Shown here: one piece after another, positions 53,569-63,377 of the stretch | How the letters are laid out: the number at the start of each line of letters is the position of its first letter | How positions within the stretch are numbered: position 1 is the first letter of the stretch | Assembly (NCBI GenBank): GCA_049965715.1 | Contig: JBMFWA010000004.1 | Span: 1-64,000, forward strand | DNA from: JAKAFX01 sp049965715 | Lineage (GTDB): Archaea; Thermoplasmatota; Thermoplasmata; Thermoplasmatales; Thermoplasmataceae | Reading direction: 5' to 3' | Length of the DNA: 64,000 nucleotides | Notes under the pieces: generated by a model | What the model saw: the letters and a program-made list of their open reading frames with translations, nothing else | Told to the model about the DNA's origin: nothing | The model's database searches: none | Position numbers and translations under genes: made by a program

Positions 53569-54768
53569 ATGAACGACCTCACAGTTCGAAAAGACGGTCC
53601 ATTCAAGGGGATCAGGGTTGTCATCGCCTTATCTGGCAGTGTATCAATATACAGAATACCGGACCTGATAAGAGATATCAGGCGTGAAGGGGGAGAAGTG
53701 GTGGCCTGTATGAGTGCTGACGCAGAAAGATTACTGAGTCCGGAAATCATCAGATGGGCCACGGACAATGCAGTAATAACCCATGTCACAGGAGAAATGG
53801 AACACATAACACTTTTTGAGGATGTGAACACCAGAACTGTTCTCCTGATCGCACCTGCCACATACAACACCATAGGGAAACTGGCATCAGGCATTGCTGA
53901 CAGCGTCCCATCATTATTGTTCTCGAACGCAGTGGGATACGGAATCCCGGTGGTTGTTGCGCCTGCGATGCACAGGGGAATGATTGAGAACAGGATAAAC
54001 GCTGATAATATCAGAAAGTTGAGGGACGCCGGAATTACCGTTCTCGAACCAAGGCTCGAAAATTCAAAGGCAAAAATACCGTCGAACGCCACAATAATGG
54101 ATTCCATTCTTCGCGCATCAGGAACAGGTGCTCTCAAGGGAAAGAAGATCATGATTGTGACGGGGAGGAGTGAGGAGCAGATAGATCCAGTCAGGGTTCT
54201 GACAAACAGGTCAAGCGGAATCACTGGCTACTGGCTCGCCAGAAATTCATACAGACTTGGGGCGGATATCACCATTGTGGGGAATTGTTCCGTGGGAATT
54301 CCTGATCACATAAGACACATTGCAGCTTTGAGCACATCAGAATTTGAGGAAAAGGTCATGAGCGAACTCCTCGCAGATAACTATGATGCCGTGATTGTTT
54401 CCGCTGCATTGTCTGACTTCGAGGTTGCAAACCGATCTGCGAAGAAGATTAGCAGCAGCTCCGAACTCTCACTGAAACTGAAGCCAAGGGGAAAGATAAT
54501 AGATGCCATCAGAAGGAATTACAAAGGATTCCTCGTGGTCTTCAGGCTTTCTTCAGGAGAGGATCTGGAAACAGTAAGGAAGAGGTTCAGTGAAAGCACA
54601 CCCGATCTCATAGTTTTCAATACCTACAGAACAGGAAAGGGTCCCTTTGGGGACGCCAGGAACAGTTACATAGCCATCAGTGAGAACGAGTCAAGGGAGA
54701 TACCGGAGAATTCAAAGGAACTGATCACTGCAGAACTCTTAAGCATTATAGCTCAAAAATTGAGGTAG
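53569..54768 (+). CDS. coaBC: CoaBC-like protein (phosphopantothenoylcysteine synthase/decarboxylase)
   Basis: A 399-residue bifunctional-looking protein of CoA biosynthesis. The N-terminal flavoprotein half has the catalytic His (MEHI, His79) and IAPATYNTIGKLASGIAD, but the PxMNxxMW motif reads PAMHRGM (Asn replaced by His135) and the flexible clamp that normally carries ACGD with the essential Cys has no Cys (PRLENSKAKIPSN). The C-terminal CoaB half is intact (QIDPVRVLTNRSSGITGYW, then ALSDFEV). The synthase is probably active; the decarboxylase half may be changed. Confidence 0.87.
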   Translation: MNDLTVRKDGPFKGIRVVIALSGSVSIYRIPDLIRDIRREGGEVVACMSADAERLLSPEIIRWATDNAVITHVTGEMEHITLFEDVNTRTVLLIAPATYNTIGKLASGIADSVPSLLFSNAVGYGIPVVVAPAMHRGMIENRINADNIRKLRDAGITVLEPRLENSKAKIPSNATIMDSILRASGTGALKGKKIMIVTGRSEEQIDPVRVLTNRSSGITGYWLARNSYRLGADITIVGNCSVGIPDHIRHIAALSTSEFEEKVMSELLADNYDAVIVSAALSDFEVANRSAKKISSSSELSLKLKPRGKIIDAIRRNYKGFLVVFRLSSGEDLETVRKRFSESTPDLIVFNTYRTGKGPFGDARNSYIAISENESREIPENSKELITAELLSIIAQKLR

Positions 54769-54773
54769 GTAAA

Positions 54774-55541
54774 TTGCCTGAATTCACAATAAAGGGAATC
54801 GAACTGAGGAGAATGAACGTGGAATCAGCCTTAATATTCCTGAAACAGGAAGGAATTAAGATGTTCTCCGGTCCTTTTCCGCATATTCTTGCTCTCCCGG
54901 AAAAATGGATTACTGAAGCAATTGAAGAGGACTCCAGCGTAATATCCATGTTGTGCGATCTTTCAGATAAGCACGGATCTGTTATTGTACCGGGAAGCTT
55001 CACAGTAAAGAGAGACGGCAGGTTGTATAACAGTGCTCCCGTAATAAGTGACGGAAAAATACTGGGATGGCAGGACAAGATCTCGCTTTATCTTGACGAA
55101 AAAAAGAAATACACCAGGGGAAGTAATGTATATACATTCAGCACACCCTACGGAAGAATAGCTGCACCGGTATGCTATGATCTGGATTTCCCGTATTTCT
55201 GCAAGATCGCATCTTCTAAGGGGGCTTCTATAGTCATAAACCCTTCTCTGATAAGGGAGCCATTTCACAGTGAATGGGAACTCTACGTAAGGGCAAGATC
55301 TCTTGAAAACAGGCTATGCGTGGCATCCATAAATTCCATATCGGAACCTTTCAACGGCAACTCGGTCATTTCAATCCCGTTTATGGACGGATACGGTGCC
55401 AGGATCAGGGTTCACAGAAGCATGGGGGCTTCAGTCACTGCTGCAGTGGATCCTGAGGTTATAGCTTCTATGGCAAAAATTCGTTCCAGTGAGGATCCGG
55501 GAATATATTCATTCCAGAGCGGTACTGTTAATGATCTCTGA
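54774..55541 (+). CDS. Carbon-nitrogen hydrolase (nitrilase superfamily)
   Basis: A 255-residue nitrilase-like amidase. The Glu-Lys-Cys triad is readable: Glu in ALPEKW (near residue 43), Lys in QDKISLY (near 101), Cys in PVCYDLDFP (near 134). The TTG start at 54774 is 5 nt after coaBC. The substrate is unknown; an N-terminal trimmed form compared with most family members. Its 3' end overlaps the convergent hydrolase gene by 33 nt. Confidence 0.83.
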   Translation: MPEFTIKGIELRRMNVESALIFLKQEGIKMFSGPFPHILALPEKWITEAIEEDSSVISMLCDLSDKHGSVIVPGSFTVKRDGRLYNSAPVISDGKILGWQDKISLYLDEKKKYTRGSNVYTFSTPYGRIAAPVCYDLDFPYFCKIASSKGASIVINPSLIREPFHSEWELYVRARSLENRLCVASINSISEPFNGNSVISIPFMDGYGARIRVHRSMGASVTAAVDPEVIASMAKIRSSEDPGIYSFQSGTVNDL

Positions 55542-56210
55542 AACTCTTTCCGGGTGTGTTACCTGCGGAATATGCCCTGCACCATCGATCTTGAAGAAGA
55601 GGCTTTCCGGGATCATCTCATGAAATTTCATACCATATTTCAGGGGAATTATGTTATCATCTTCTCCCCATATTATGATGGTTCTTGCCTTTAGGTTGTG
55701 AAGTCCATCCGGATCAAGTTTTTCGTTGGTCCTTGAATTGCTCATGATTATTTTCCTCATGATTTCCCTTCTGTTGTACCGGCTGATTTTCATGAGCATG
55801 TCAAGGAATGCATCAGATGCGCCGCTTTCTCCCACAGTTGGGTTTATACCTGCACTGTCCACCAGGTAGAGGTAATGGGACTGGACATATCCGGTTGCGA
55901 GTTTTGCTGCTATCCATCCACCATAGGAATTCCCCAGAAGTCCGAAAGGCTTTATGCCTGAAACATTGACAAACTCAGTTATGAATTCGCACTGGTTATG
56001 GATCGAATACTCTATGTCCGGTTTATCAGATCGCCCATGCCCCAGCAGGTCAACCATAAAAAGCTCAAATCTTGAATCAAGATAACGATTGAGCTTGATC
56101 CAGCTGTTGCCTGTACCGCCCAGTCCATGTAGGAAGATCAATGGCAGCCTTCCGTTACGGTGAAGATATGAAATATTCCCAAGGGATGTATGGGCAATAA
56201 GTCTTTCCAT
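55509..56210 (-). CDS. Alpha/beta hydrolase
   Basis: A 233-residue alpha/beta-fold hydrolase. Oxyanion motif FLHGLGGTGNSW, DLLGHGRSDKP, nucleophile elbow GNSYGG (Ser near residue 95), Asp in WGEDDNIIP and His in GAGHIPQVTHPE complete a Ser-Asp-His triad. An esterase, lipase or C-C hydrolase; substrate unknown. Overlaps the nitrilase-like gene tail to tail. Confidence 0.87.
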   Translation of the reverse strand: MERLIAHTSLGNISYLHRNGRLPLIFLHGLGGTGNSWIKLNRYLDSRFELFMVDLLGHGRSDKPDIEYSIHNQCEFITEFVNVSGIKPFGLLGNSYGGWIAAKLATGYVQSHYLYLVDSAGINPTVGESGASDAFLDMLMKISRYNRREIMRKIIMSNSRTNEKLDPDGLHNLKARTIIIWGEDDNIIPLKYGMKFHEMIPESLFFKIDGAGHIPQVTHPERVSEIINSTALE

Positions 56211-56286
56211 AATAATTTCAAGCTGGAAGTGCAGGATAATGCAAAAATATTTCTAAAAAACGGGATAAATTAAAAATTTTATGCCA

Positions 56287-57543
56287 TCAAAAAGATGGCG
56301 TAAGGGAAATCAGTTCATAGACGACAGGGCTTCCGATACCTGTTACCTCATCGTAGCCAGGTCCCGCATAATAGTATCCGTTGTATCCCACAGTTATGTC
56401 GTGGAACGCGGTACCATAGTCAGTACTTGAGTAGATGGAGTAAAGTATCTGGTGCACGTTTGCGCCATTTATTGCGGCAGTGCCATCTATGGACTGTATG
56501 TCGGCAAAAATGGCTGACCACTGGGGAGCAGCTGCACTTGTACCGCCAACCTGGATCCAGCCGGATGATCCTTCGTAAGTGGTCGTATCATAAACCCACA
56601 CACCTGTGTTAGGATTCGCATCGTAGGACACATCTGGCGAAGCCCTTCCGGATACACTAATTCCAGCAGAAGACTGATATGAGGGTTCAGGGAAGTATGT
56701 GCTTATGCCTCCGCCGGAACTGTTCCATGCATATTCATATCCATAGGAAGCTCCTGTGGATGTAGGATTGTTAAGAACCAGTGAGGTTCCACCTGCGGAT
56801 ACAACAGAGGGATCCGTTGACGGATAGTTCACGGTTATGGAACTGGTCCCGTCTGAAGCGCCGTTATCCCCAGACGCTGCAACAGGAATAACACCGTGCG
56901 ATGCGACATAGGAGAAGATGGATGAATACTGGGCCAGTTCGGCAGAGGTCAGGTCACTCTGTGCCTCTCCCCATGACATGGATATGATATTCGCATGGGT
57001 TGTGTTGTAAGCGTAGTTCACGGCATCGTTGATCAGGTATGTGTTTGAGGCACTTGGCGTCTCAATAAGGACTATCTTTGCGGCAGGCGCCATTGCATGT
57101 GCCCATTCAACATCGAGAGAGGTCTCGAGGGCCCATCCAGAATTTCTGGAAACCTTTCCAAATGGCTGAACTATCTGCAGATTTATGGCAGGAAGGCCAA
57201 ATGCACTGTCGAACGTTTTAACATCGCTACTTATACTGGGGCTTCCGTATGCATCTATCACGGCAATGGTTTCACCGCTTCCATAGTTTGTGTTATATGC
57301 TCCATTGCTTGTGTACTGGTAACCGTCCCAGATCTGTATCGGGATATATCCTGGATAAGTTGTGGGTGCAGAAGAACTGCTTCCGCCTATCTTATCAGGA
57401 CCAACCACGAACATTGTCACACCATGTGCACTGGAAAGCACCGGACTCTGATAGTTTCCGGATGCAACTGCAGGTATGAACAGACCGCTAAATGCGACTA
57501 CCATTCCCAAAGCTACCAACAGGACTAGCTGTTTTCTAATCAT
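56287..57543 (-). CDS. Secreted sedolisin-type (S53) acid serine protease without a prodomain
   Basis: A 418-residue exported protease active at low pH. Signal peptide MIRKQLVLLVALGMVVAFSG; catalytic Glu and Asp in ETSLDVEWAHA, oxyanion Asp in ASGDNGAS, catalytic Ser in GGTSAAAPQWSAIF, calcium-site-like GPGYDEVTGIGSP at the C-terminus. The start at 57543 is chosen because it opens a signal peptide and a TATA box lies 25 nt upstream; the longer frame to 57654 would bury it. The usual roughly 190-residue inhibitory prodomain is absent. Confidence 0.88.
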   Translation of the reverse strand: MIRKQLVLLVALGMVVAFSGLFIPAVASGNYQSPVLSSAHGVTMFVVGPDKIGGSSSSAPTTYPGYIPIQIWDGYQYTSNGAYNTNYGSGETIAVIDAYGSPSISSDVKTFDSAFGLPAINLQIVQPFGKVSRNSGWALETSLDVEWAHAMAPAAKIVLIETPSASNTYLINDAVNYAYNTTHANIISMSWGEAQSDLTSAELAQYSSIFSYVASHGVIPVAASGDNGASDGTSSITVNYPSTDPSVVSAGGTSLVLNNPTSTGASYGYEYAWNSSGGGISTYFPEPSYQSSAGISVSGRASPDVSYDANPNTGVWVYDTTTYEGSSGWIQVGGTSAAAPQWSAIFADIQSIDGTAAINGANVHQILYSIYSSTDYGTAFHDITVGYNGYYYAGPGYDEVTGIGSPVVYELISLTPSF

Positions 57544-57564
57544 AAAAAATGATATATGGTACCA

Positions 57565-57574
57565 CATATATAAA
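57565..57574 (-). promoter_or_regulatory. TATA box of the sedolisin gene
   Basis: On the minus strand TTTATATATG is centred about 26 nt before the start at 57543, giving a leaderless mRNA and supporting the shorter protein. Confidence 0.55.
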
Positions 57575-57779
57575 CATTCGTTCAAGTAGGTACCGAAATT
57601 CGATGGCGCGGAAGTTGCAGACAGACCATTGTTGATCAGAAAAGTAACATACAATGAGGACTTAAAATGTCCAGGGCCCGCATATTTTTGGACTCCTAAG
57701 ATGAAATATCACATAGGTTGGCAATCTTAGAAAGAAATTTTAGTGCAAAAAGAAATTTAATAGGTAAGGATAATAAAGA

Positions 57780-60422
57780 GTGACAAAAAAATACGTATAC
57801 CTGTATGAAGAAGGCAGCAAAGATATGGCAGATCTTCTCGGAGGCAAGGGTGCAGGCCTCGCTGAGATGAGCAATATCGGTATGAACGTACCACCCGGTT
57901 TTACGATAATCACGGAAGCTTGCAGGGACTACCTCAAGAATTCCAGATTTCCCGAAGGAATGCTCGACCAGGCAATGAATGCTCTTAAGGAAATAGAAAA
58001 GCGATCGGGGAAAAAATTCGGTGATTCCGAGAACCCACTGCTTGTCTCTGTGAGGTCCGGTGCACCAATAAGCATGCCGGGAATGATGGATACCATACTC
58101 AATGTCGGTCTAAATGACATGACCTTAAAGGGACTTGCAAAGCAGACCAGCAACATGAGATTTGCTCTGGATTCCTATAGAAGGCTGATCCAGATGTTTG
58201 GGAACGTTGTTCTGGAAATCCCAAAGGAGGACTTCGAGGCAGTGCTTGAGGAAGTCAAGGGAAAGAATTCACTGAAATTTGACAGCGATCTAGGTGAAAG
58301 CCATCTGCGTGAAGTCATAAACTCGTTCATGAATGTGTACAAGAAACACAATAAAGAATTCCCTCAAAAACCAATGGACCAGATGCTTCAGGCAATAGAG
58401 GCTGTATTCAGGTCATGGAACTCGGATCGTGCAGTGGCATACAGAGAGATAAATCACATATCCAACGAGATGGGAACCGCTGTAAACATTGTCACAATGG
58501 TCTTCGGCAACATGGGCAACGATTCTGCAACCGGTGTCGCCTTCACAAGAAATCCGAACACCGGAGAGCACAAACTCTTTGCGGAATATCTCACAAACGC
58601 ACAGGGCGAAGATGTGGTTTCTGGATCAAGGACGCCTAAATCAATAGAGGATCTCGCAAAGGAAATGCCGGAGGCATACAAAACCCTGCTTGACTACGTG
58701 GAGAAGCTGGAAAAACATTACAAGAACATGATGGACATAGAATTCACCATAGAACGAGGAAAGCTCTACATGCTGCAGACCAGGACAGGAAAGAGAACCG
58801 CGAGGGCTGCAGTCAGGATCGCAGTGGACATGGTAAATGAAGGCATAATAACCAAGAAGGAGGCAATCATAAGGATAACACCGGATATCCTCAACGTTAC
58901 GCTTTATCCCCAGGTCAAGAGCAATGATTCAATAAAACCAATCGGGAAAGGGCTTGCAGCGTCTCCAGGAGCGGCGATCGGTGAAATAGTATTCTCATCA
59001 GACAGGGCAGTTGAGCTGTCGAAGCAGAAGAAAGACCTTATCCTTGTGAGGCCTGAAACCACTGCCGACGATGTGCGGGGCATGTCAGTATCCAGAGGGT
59101 TCCTCACACAGAAGGGAGGCATGACCTCGCACGCTGCAGTTGTTGCAAGGGCAATGGGAAAGCCTGCCGTTGTGGGTGCAGAGGAGATAAGAGTAGATGT
59201 GAAAAACAAGACCCTGAAAGCTGGAGATCTTATCCTCAGGGAAGGTGACAGAATTACATTGGACGGGACAATGGGCCTGTTTTACAAGGGTGACATGGAA
59301 ACAGAATCTTCTGCAAAAACCGTCGAGAATGAAACACTGCTCAAGTGGGCTGACGGTTTCAGGAAACTCGGCGTCAGGGCAAACGCAAACACCCCGGAAG
59401 AGGCAAGAATGGCCAGGGAAAATGGCGCGGAGGGAATAGGTCTTGCCAGGACAGAGAGAATGTTCCTGGGCAACGAAAGAATCGGGATTATGAGGGCAAT
59501 GATCATGAGCAATGATCAGGAGGAGAGAAAGAAATACCTTGATAAACTGCTACCAATGCAGGTATCAGATTTCACTGAATTTTTCTCCACCATGGAGAAT
59601 TTTCCCGTAATCATAAGGTTGCTCGATCCTCCACTTCACGAATTTCTACCGGACAAGGAGGAGGTCCTGACCAGGATGCTTGAACTTAGAAACATCAGTG
59701 ATAAGACTCCACAGCAGAAGAAGGACCTCGATGATCAGGAAAAAATGTTCCGAACCATCAAGGCACTTGAGGAATTCAACCCAATGCTCGGGTTCAGGGG
59801 ATGCAGGCTCGGATTGTTGCACCCCGAGATTTACGAGATGCAGACCAGGGCCATAATCACAGCCGCGAAGAACGTGAAGAAGCAGGGAAAGAACATATTC
59901 CCGGAGATCATGATACCTCTTGTTGGCCACCCCAATGAGATCAGGATCCTGAGGGAAAGACTTGAAAAGGTAGCGCATGAAGCCATGGGTAATGATAAGA
60001 TAGAATACAAATTTGGAACCATGATAGAGATCCCCAGGGCATGCATAACCGCGGATTCAATAGCAAAATACGCAGATTTCTTCTCATTCGGAACGAACGA
60101 TCTCACCCAGATGACATTCGGATTCAGCAGGGATGACGCAGAGGGAAAATTCCTTGCCAAGTACGTGGAGGACGGGATTCTGGATCAGGATCCATTCTCT
60201 TCTGTGGACCAGGCTGGGGTGGGAGAACTCATGAAGATGGCCGTGAAGAAGGGAAGATCGACAAGACCCGACCTTGAGATCGGAATATGCGGCGAACAGG
60301 GAGGCGATCCGGAAACAATAGAGTTCTGCCACAGGATAGGACTGAATTACGTATCATCCTCACCATACAGAATACCTGTCGCCAGGCTGGCAGCTGCCAG
60401 ATCGGCAATAATAAAGTCCTGA
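57780..60422 (+). CDS. ppdK: Pyruvate, phosphate dikinase
   Basis: An 880-residue enzyme interconverting pyruvate, ATP and phosphate with PEP, AMP and pyrophosphate. N-terminal nucleotide-binding part starts with GGKGAGLAEMSNIGMNVPPGF; the phosphohistidine domain has GGMTSHAAVVARAMGKPAVVG near residue 445; the PEP-binding barrel has FLPDKEEV and near the C-terminus the catalytic GICGEQGGDPE. GTG start at 57780. It would support gluconeogenesis or PEP supply for the aro pathway. It begins 125 nt from the sedolisin frame, divergently. Confidence 0.95.
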   Translation: MTKKYVYLYEEGSKDMADLLGGKGAGLAEMSNIGMNVPPGFTIITEACRDYLKNSRFPEGMLDQAMNALKEIEKRSGKKFGDSENPLLVSVRSGAPISMPGMMDTILNVGLNDMTLKGLAKQTSNMRFALDSYRRLIQMFGNVVLEIPKEDFEAVLEEVKGKNSLKFDSDLGESHLREVINSFMNVYKKHNKEFPQKPMDQMLQAIEAVFRSWNSDRAVAYREINHISNEMGTAVNIVTMVFGNMGNDSATGVAFTRNPNTGEHKLFAEYLTNAQGEDVVSGSRTPKSIEDLAKEMPEAYKTLLDYVEKLEKHYKNMMDIEFTIERGKLYMLQTRTGKRTARAAVRIAVDMVNEGIITKKEAIIRITPDILNVTLYPQVKSNDSIKPIGKGLAASPGAAIGEIVFSSDRAVELSKQKKDLILVRPETTADDVRGMSVSRGFLTQKGGMTSHAAVVARAMGKPAVVGAEEIRVDVKNKTLKAGDLILREGDRITLDGTMGLFYKGDMETESSAKTVENETLLKWADGFRKLGVRANANTPEEARMARENGAEGIGLARTERMFLGNERIGIMRAMIMSNDQEERKKYLDKLLPMQVSDFTEFFSTMENFPVIIRLLDPPLHEFLPDKEEVLTRMLELRNISDKTPQQKKDLDDQEKMFRTIKALEEFNPMLGFRGCRLGLLHPEIYEMQTRAIITAAKNVKKQGKNIFPEIMIPLVGHPNEIRILRERLEKVAHEAMGNDKIEYKFGTMIEIPRACITADSIAKYADFFSFGTNDLTQMTFGFSRDDAEGKFLAKYVEDGILDQDPFSSVDQAGVGELMKMAVKKGRSTRPDLEIGICGEQGGDPETIEFCHRIGLNYVSSSPYRIPVARLAAARSAIIKS

Positions 60423-60990
60423 TTGATGTGTGTGCTGAACGTGAGTGATGACGGTCAGAAATATAGATGGATGTCGACAGCACCATCAAAACAATACCCA
60501 GGAGAACAGGAACCGTCTCTGCAATGAAAAATTATTGTTATTTTTTTAAATCCAACATTTCTGGAATCCTGATCACTATCCTTCCAGTTCACTCTGCTTA
60601 ACTTTCCAAATAGAAGCATATCTCCAATATAAGCGCTAGCTATAATGGCGAGAGTAATAAACATCATAAGTACGACGCACTTGAACTGGAAAAGAGACTT
60701 GTATTTCCAGAATCCTCAAATATCACTGCAAGAGTGAGTCAAATTATAATCGCATACCCTCTCCAGTTGGTCTGGAGAATATCAGTTCGTTCATTATTCC
60801 CCTTGGTGGAGGACGGTCCTAATTCGTTTGCTGACTGACAGAGTCTCTGTAATATCTGAATGGAGAAGGATTTTTGTATTCCCTTAAAAGCCTCGTGCTA
60901 AAAGATGGCGCCTAGCGGCAATCCCCAAAAACTGGTGCTGACCATCGGACGTCATGGAATTGGGCTATGGAGAAAATACAAACCCGCAGT
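60423..60990. other. Gene-poor region with a possible decayed membrane protein
   Basis: About 570 nt after ppdK. On the minus strand, 60460-60670, one frame reads FITLAIIASAYIGDMLLF and, after a +1 shift near 60525, another reads TVPVLLGIVLMVLSTSIYIS, together resembling a two-helix membrane protein broken by a frameshift. The rest contains no gene or repeat that I could recognise. Confidence 0.35.
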
Positions 60991-61881
60991 CTAAACAAAT
61001 TTCAAGATCATGAATAAGACGAACACTATGGTAAGGTAAGGGCTGGAATACTTGAAAAGATTGAAGGAACTCCCCATGCTATGTTTCTTTGCAAACAATG
61101 CAGCGAGAATCAGTAAAGGAGCAGACAGAACGGCAACGATGAAGATATAGATGGTAGAATTTTCCCCAAGGAAGTATGGAATTATTGAAAACACAGCCAG
61201 AAGAACCGCAGAAAAAGAAATGCAAGCTGATGAGATTCTCTCAGAATATACCACTGGCAGCATTGGCACACCAGCATTTTCGTAATCATCTCTGTAGCGA
61301 TAGGCAAGGCTCCAGATATGCACCGGAATCCATACAACAACAAGGGCAAAAAGGAACCAGGGGAGAATGGAAAAGGAAGAAGTGACTGTGTACCATCCAA
61401 CAAGCACAGGAATTCCCCCAGAGAAACCGCCAAGTATCACGCTCCATGGAGTCCTCCTCTTAAGCAGCAAACTATAAACAACTACATTGTCTGCAATTCC
61501 AAAAGAAATAAATGATGCTGCCAGAAATTTTCCATAAAATATGAGAAGGATTACGGACAGTGTGATCAGAAATAATCCAAATATAAGGCCGTTCATGGGT
61601 GAAATACTGCCGGTCACGAGAGGCCTGTTTCTGGTTCTGGCCATTTTAGCATCTATATCGCGATCTATGAAGTTGGTGACAGATTCAGAACCTGCTGCTC
61701 CTGCGGATAATGAAATCACAGTCAGCAAAACAAGTAACCAGTCGGAGAGCGAATACTGGTCAATCGCCAGCATTGCACCAACGGCACCTACAAACACGAG
61801 TAATGACCACACCTTCGGTTTGGTGTATCTGAAGTAAAGCGGTATAGATTTCCTGAACTTACTGAACAAGTATGATCTCAC
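60991..61881 (-). CDS. ctaB: Protoheme IX farnesyltransferase (heme O synthase)
   Basis: A 296-residue UbiA-family prenyltransferase with about nine helices. The Asp-rich motif NFIDRDIDAKMARTRNRPLV near residue 70 is the CtaB form of the NDxxDxxxD signature, and the second Asp-rich loop region is YRYRDDYENAGVPMLPVV. It farnesylates heme b to heme O for heme-copper oxidases. Divergent from a polytopic membrane protein with conserved-looking histidines (95 nt between starts), suggesting a heme-related partnership. Confidence 0.93.
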   Translation of the reverse strand: MRSYLFSKFRKSIPLYFRYTKPKVWSLLVFVGAVGAMLAIDQYSLSDWLLVLLTVISLSAGAAGSESVTNFIDRDIDAKMARTRNRPLVTGSISPMNGLIFGLFLITLSVILLIFYGKFLAASFISFGIADNVVVYSLLLKRRTPWSVILGGFSGGIPVLVGWYTVTSSFSILPWFLFALVVVWIPVHIWSLAYRYRDDYENAGVPMLPVVYSERISSACISFSAVLLAVFSIIPYFLGENSTIYIFIVAVLSAPLLILAALFAKKHSMGSSFNLFKYSSPYLTIVFVLFMILKFV

Positions 61882-61976
61882 TTATTACAACAATCATCAG
61901 TTGATAAATAACTTTAGATTCTATTATATTAGGGTTTGGGTTTTAATAAATAGAATATATGAGGCTATGAGTTCAA

Positions 61977-63377
61977 ATGACATCAGAAAGTGGTTCAAAT
62001 TCTAAGTGGAAGGACTTCCTCCTGAACCCGAAGTATAACATTGTTGCGGTTCTGGCTTTTATAAGCATTTTTCTTGTGATAGGACCTATTCTTCCAGGAG
62101 TAAGCTGGTTCAGCCTGGGTGACTTCAGCCTTGACATGGTTAATTTCTACCATACCATAATGATACCCTTTGTGTTTTTGCTAATTCTGTACGCATCGGA
62201 GCTTCTAGGCTTAGGCATGCTTGAAAGAAAGGCTGTTAACGTCAGCACATACCCGATTCTGTTACTCACTCTCCTCGGAACGGTTTTCTTCTACCCGGCA
62301 AGCACGCAAACGGCTGACTATGTATTACAGGCCTTGAGAGATGTCTGGATGCTTGTACTTGCGTTAATGTTCTTCGTTTATCTATTGATGCTCCCTTTCA
62401 GGGACAGACAAAAATTCAAGAATATATGGGGCGCGTATTCACTAATATTGATCACAACAGTTTCTGCAGGAATTGCAGCTGTAATGGGTATGATATACGA
62501 ATATGGTAACCTGTTCGGTTATGCTTCGTTACCTGTATTGAATAACGATGTCATGGCGTGGGGCGGTCTGCAGACATTCCTTGGGAACCTTGTGACATCA
62601 CACTCACACCAGATGCTCCCCGCAGTAATGGGCGGAATCGTTGGTCTGGCAGCTGTAAGCTTTGGATATGAAAAACTCTCATCCGTAAAGAGAAACATCG
62701 TAAACGCAGGGTTGGTCATCGCAGTGATTGGAACAATATCAATGAGCTACCTTTACTTTATCTCATCATTTGGAACTTACGTGATACCTGCGATATTCAC
62801 ATCCGGCACAGGCGGGATGAACGGGCTTGCGTTGGACGACAGTCAGACAGGCATAATAGGCATCGGGGCCCTTGTCACGATCATCGGGCTCTATTATCTC
62901 CTGTCCGGAAATCGGGCGGATCGACTGGTTCAGATTTCTGAGCTGCTGACATGGATCGCAACAATGGCTGTTATGATCGGTGTGGGATATGCGATGGAGT
63001 TTAACGAAACCTATTATGGTTTTGGATCTCCAGGAGTTCCCCCAAACGGTGGGCCCGGCTACCAGTACGATATGGCTTTCACGGATGGACACCTTCTGTT
63101 TGCGTTTTTCCTTATGCCTTTAATGGCTGGGATACTACTCCTGATCATGCACTACATCAAGGAATTTAACACGGAAAGGAGGCTGATCACGTACTTCATA
63201 ATAGCAGGAACCATAATTGGGGGATTTGGCGTCCTGGAGTATGTTATGACGCTATCCTGGGTCGTGGAGTCCATCGGATTGGCGCTGCTGATAATAGCAA
63301 TAATAATAATAACATACACTTTTGTCAAATCTGCAACTGAAAAGGATGGGGTAAAGGGCACACAACCAGCAAACTGA
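61977..63377 (+). CDS. Polytopic membrane protein with membrane-edge histidines, next to heme O synthase
   Basis: A 466-residue protein with about 12 membrane helices, not confidently assigned. Histidines sit at helix starts: His59 (NFYHTIMIPFVF), His209 and His211 (SHSHQMLPAVMGG), His372 (DGHLLFAFFLMP) and His392 (MHYIKEF). The pattern recalls heme-copper oxidase or nitric oxide reductase core subunits, but the GHPEVY and HH metal-centre motifs of oxidases are missing. Being divergent from ctaB points to heme binding. TATA-like TTTTAATAAA lies about 30 nt before ATG 61977. Confidence 0.7.
   Translation: MTSESGSNSKWKDFLLNPKYNIVAVLAFISIFLVIGPILPGVSWFSLGDFSLDMVNFYHTIMIPFVFLLILYASELLGLGMLERKAVNVSTYPILLLTLLGTVFFYPASTQTADYVLQALRDVWMLVLALMFFVYLLMLPFRDRQKFKNIWGAYSLILITTVSAGIAAVMGMIYEYGNLFGYASLPVLNNDVMAWGGLQTFLGNLVTSHSHQMLPAVMGGIVGLAAVSFGYEKLSSVKRNIVNAGLVIAVIGTISMSYLYFISSFGTYVIPAIFTSGTGGMNGLALDDSQTGIIGIGALVTIIGLYYLLSGNRADRLVQISELLTWIATMAVMIGVGYAMEFNETYYGFGSPGVPPNGGPGYQYDMAFTDGHLLFAFFLMPLMAGILLLIMHYIKEFNTERRLITYFIIAGTIIGGFGVLEYVMTLSWVVESIGLALLIIAIIIITYTFVKSATEKDGVKGTQPAN

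Noticed and set aside
61977..63377. Calling the polytopic membrane protein a cytochrome oxidase subunit I
   Set aside because: The defining GHPEVY and HH copper-ligand motifs are absent, so only a heme-related role is suggested.
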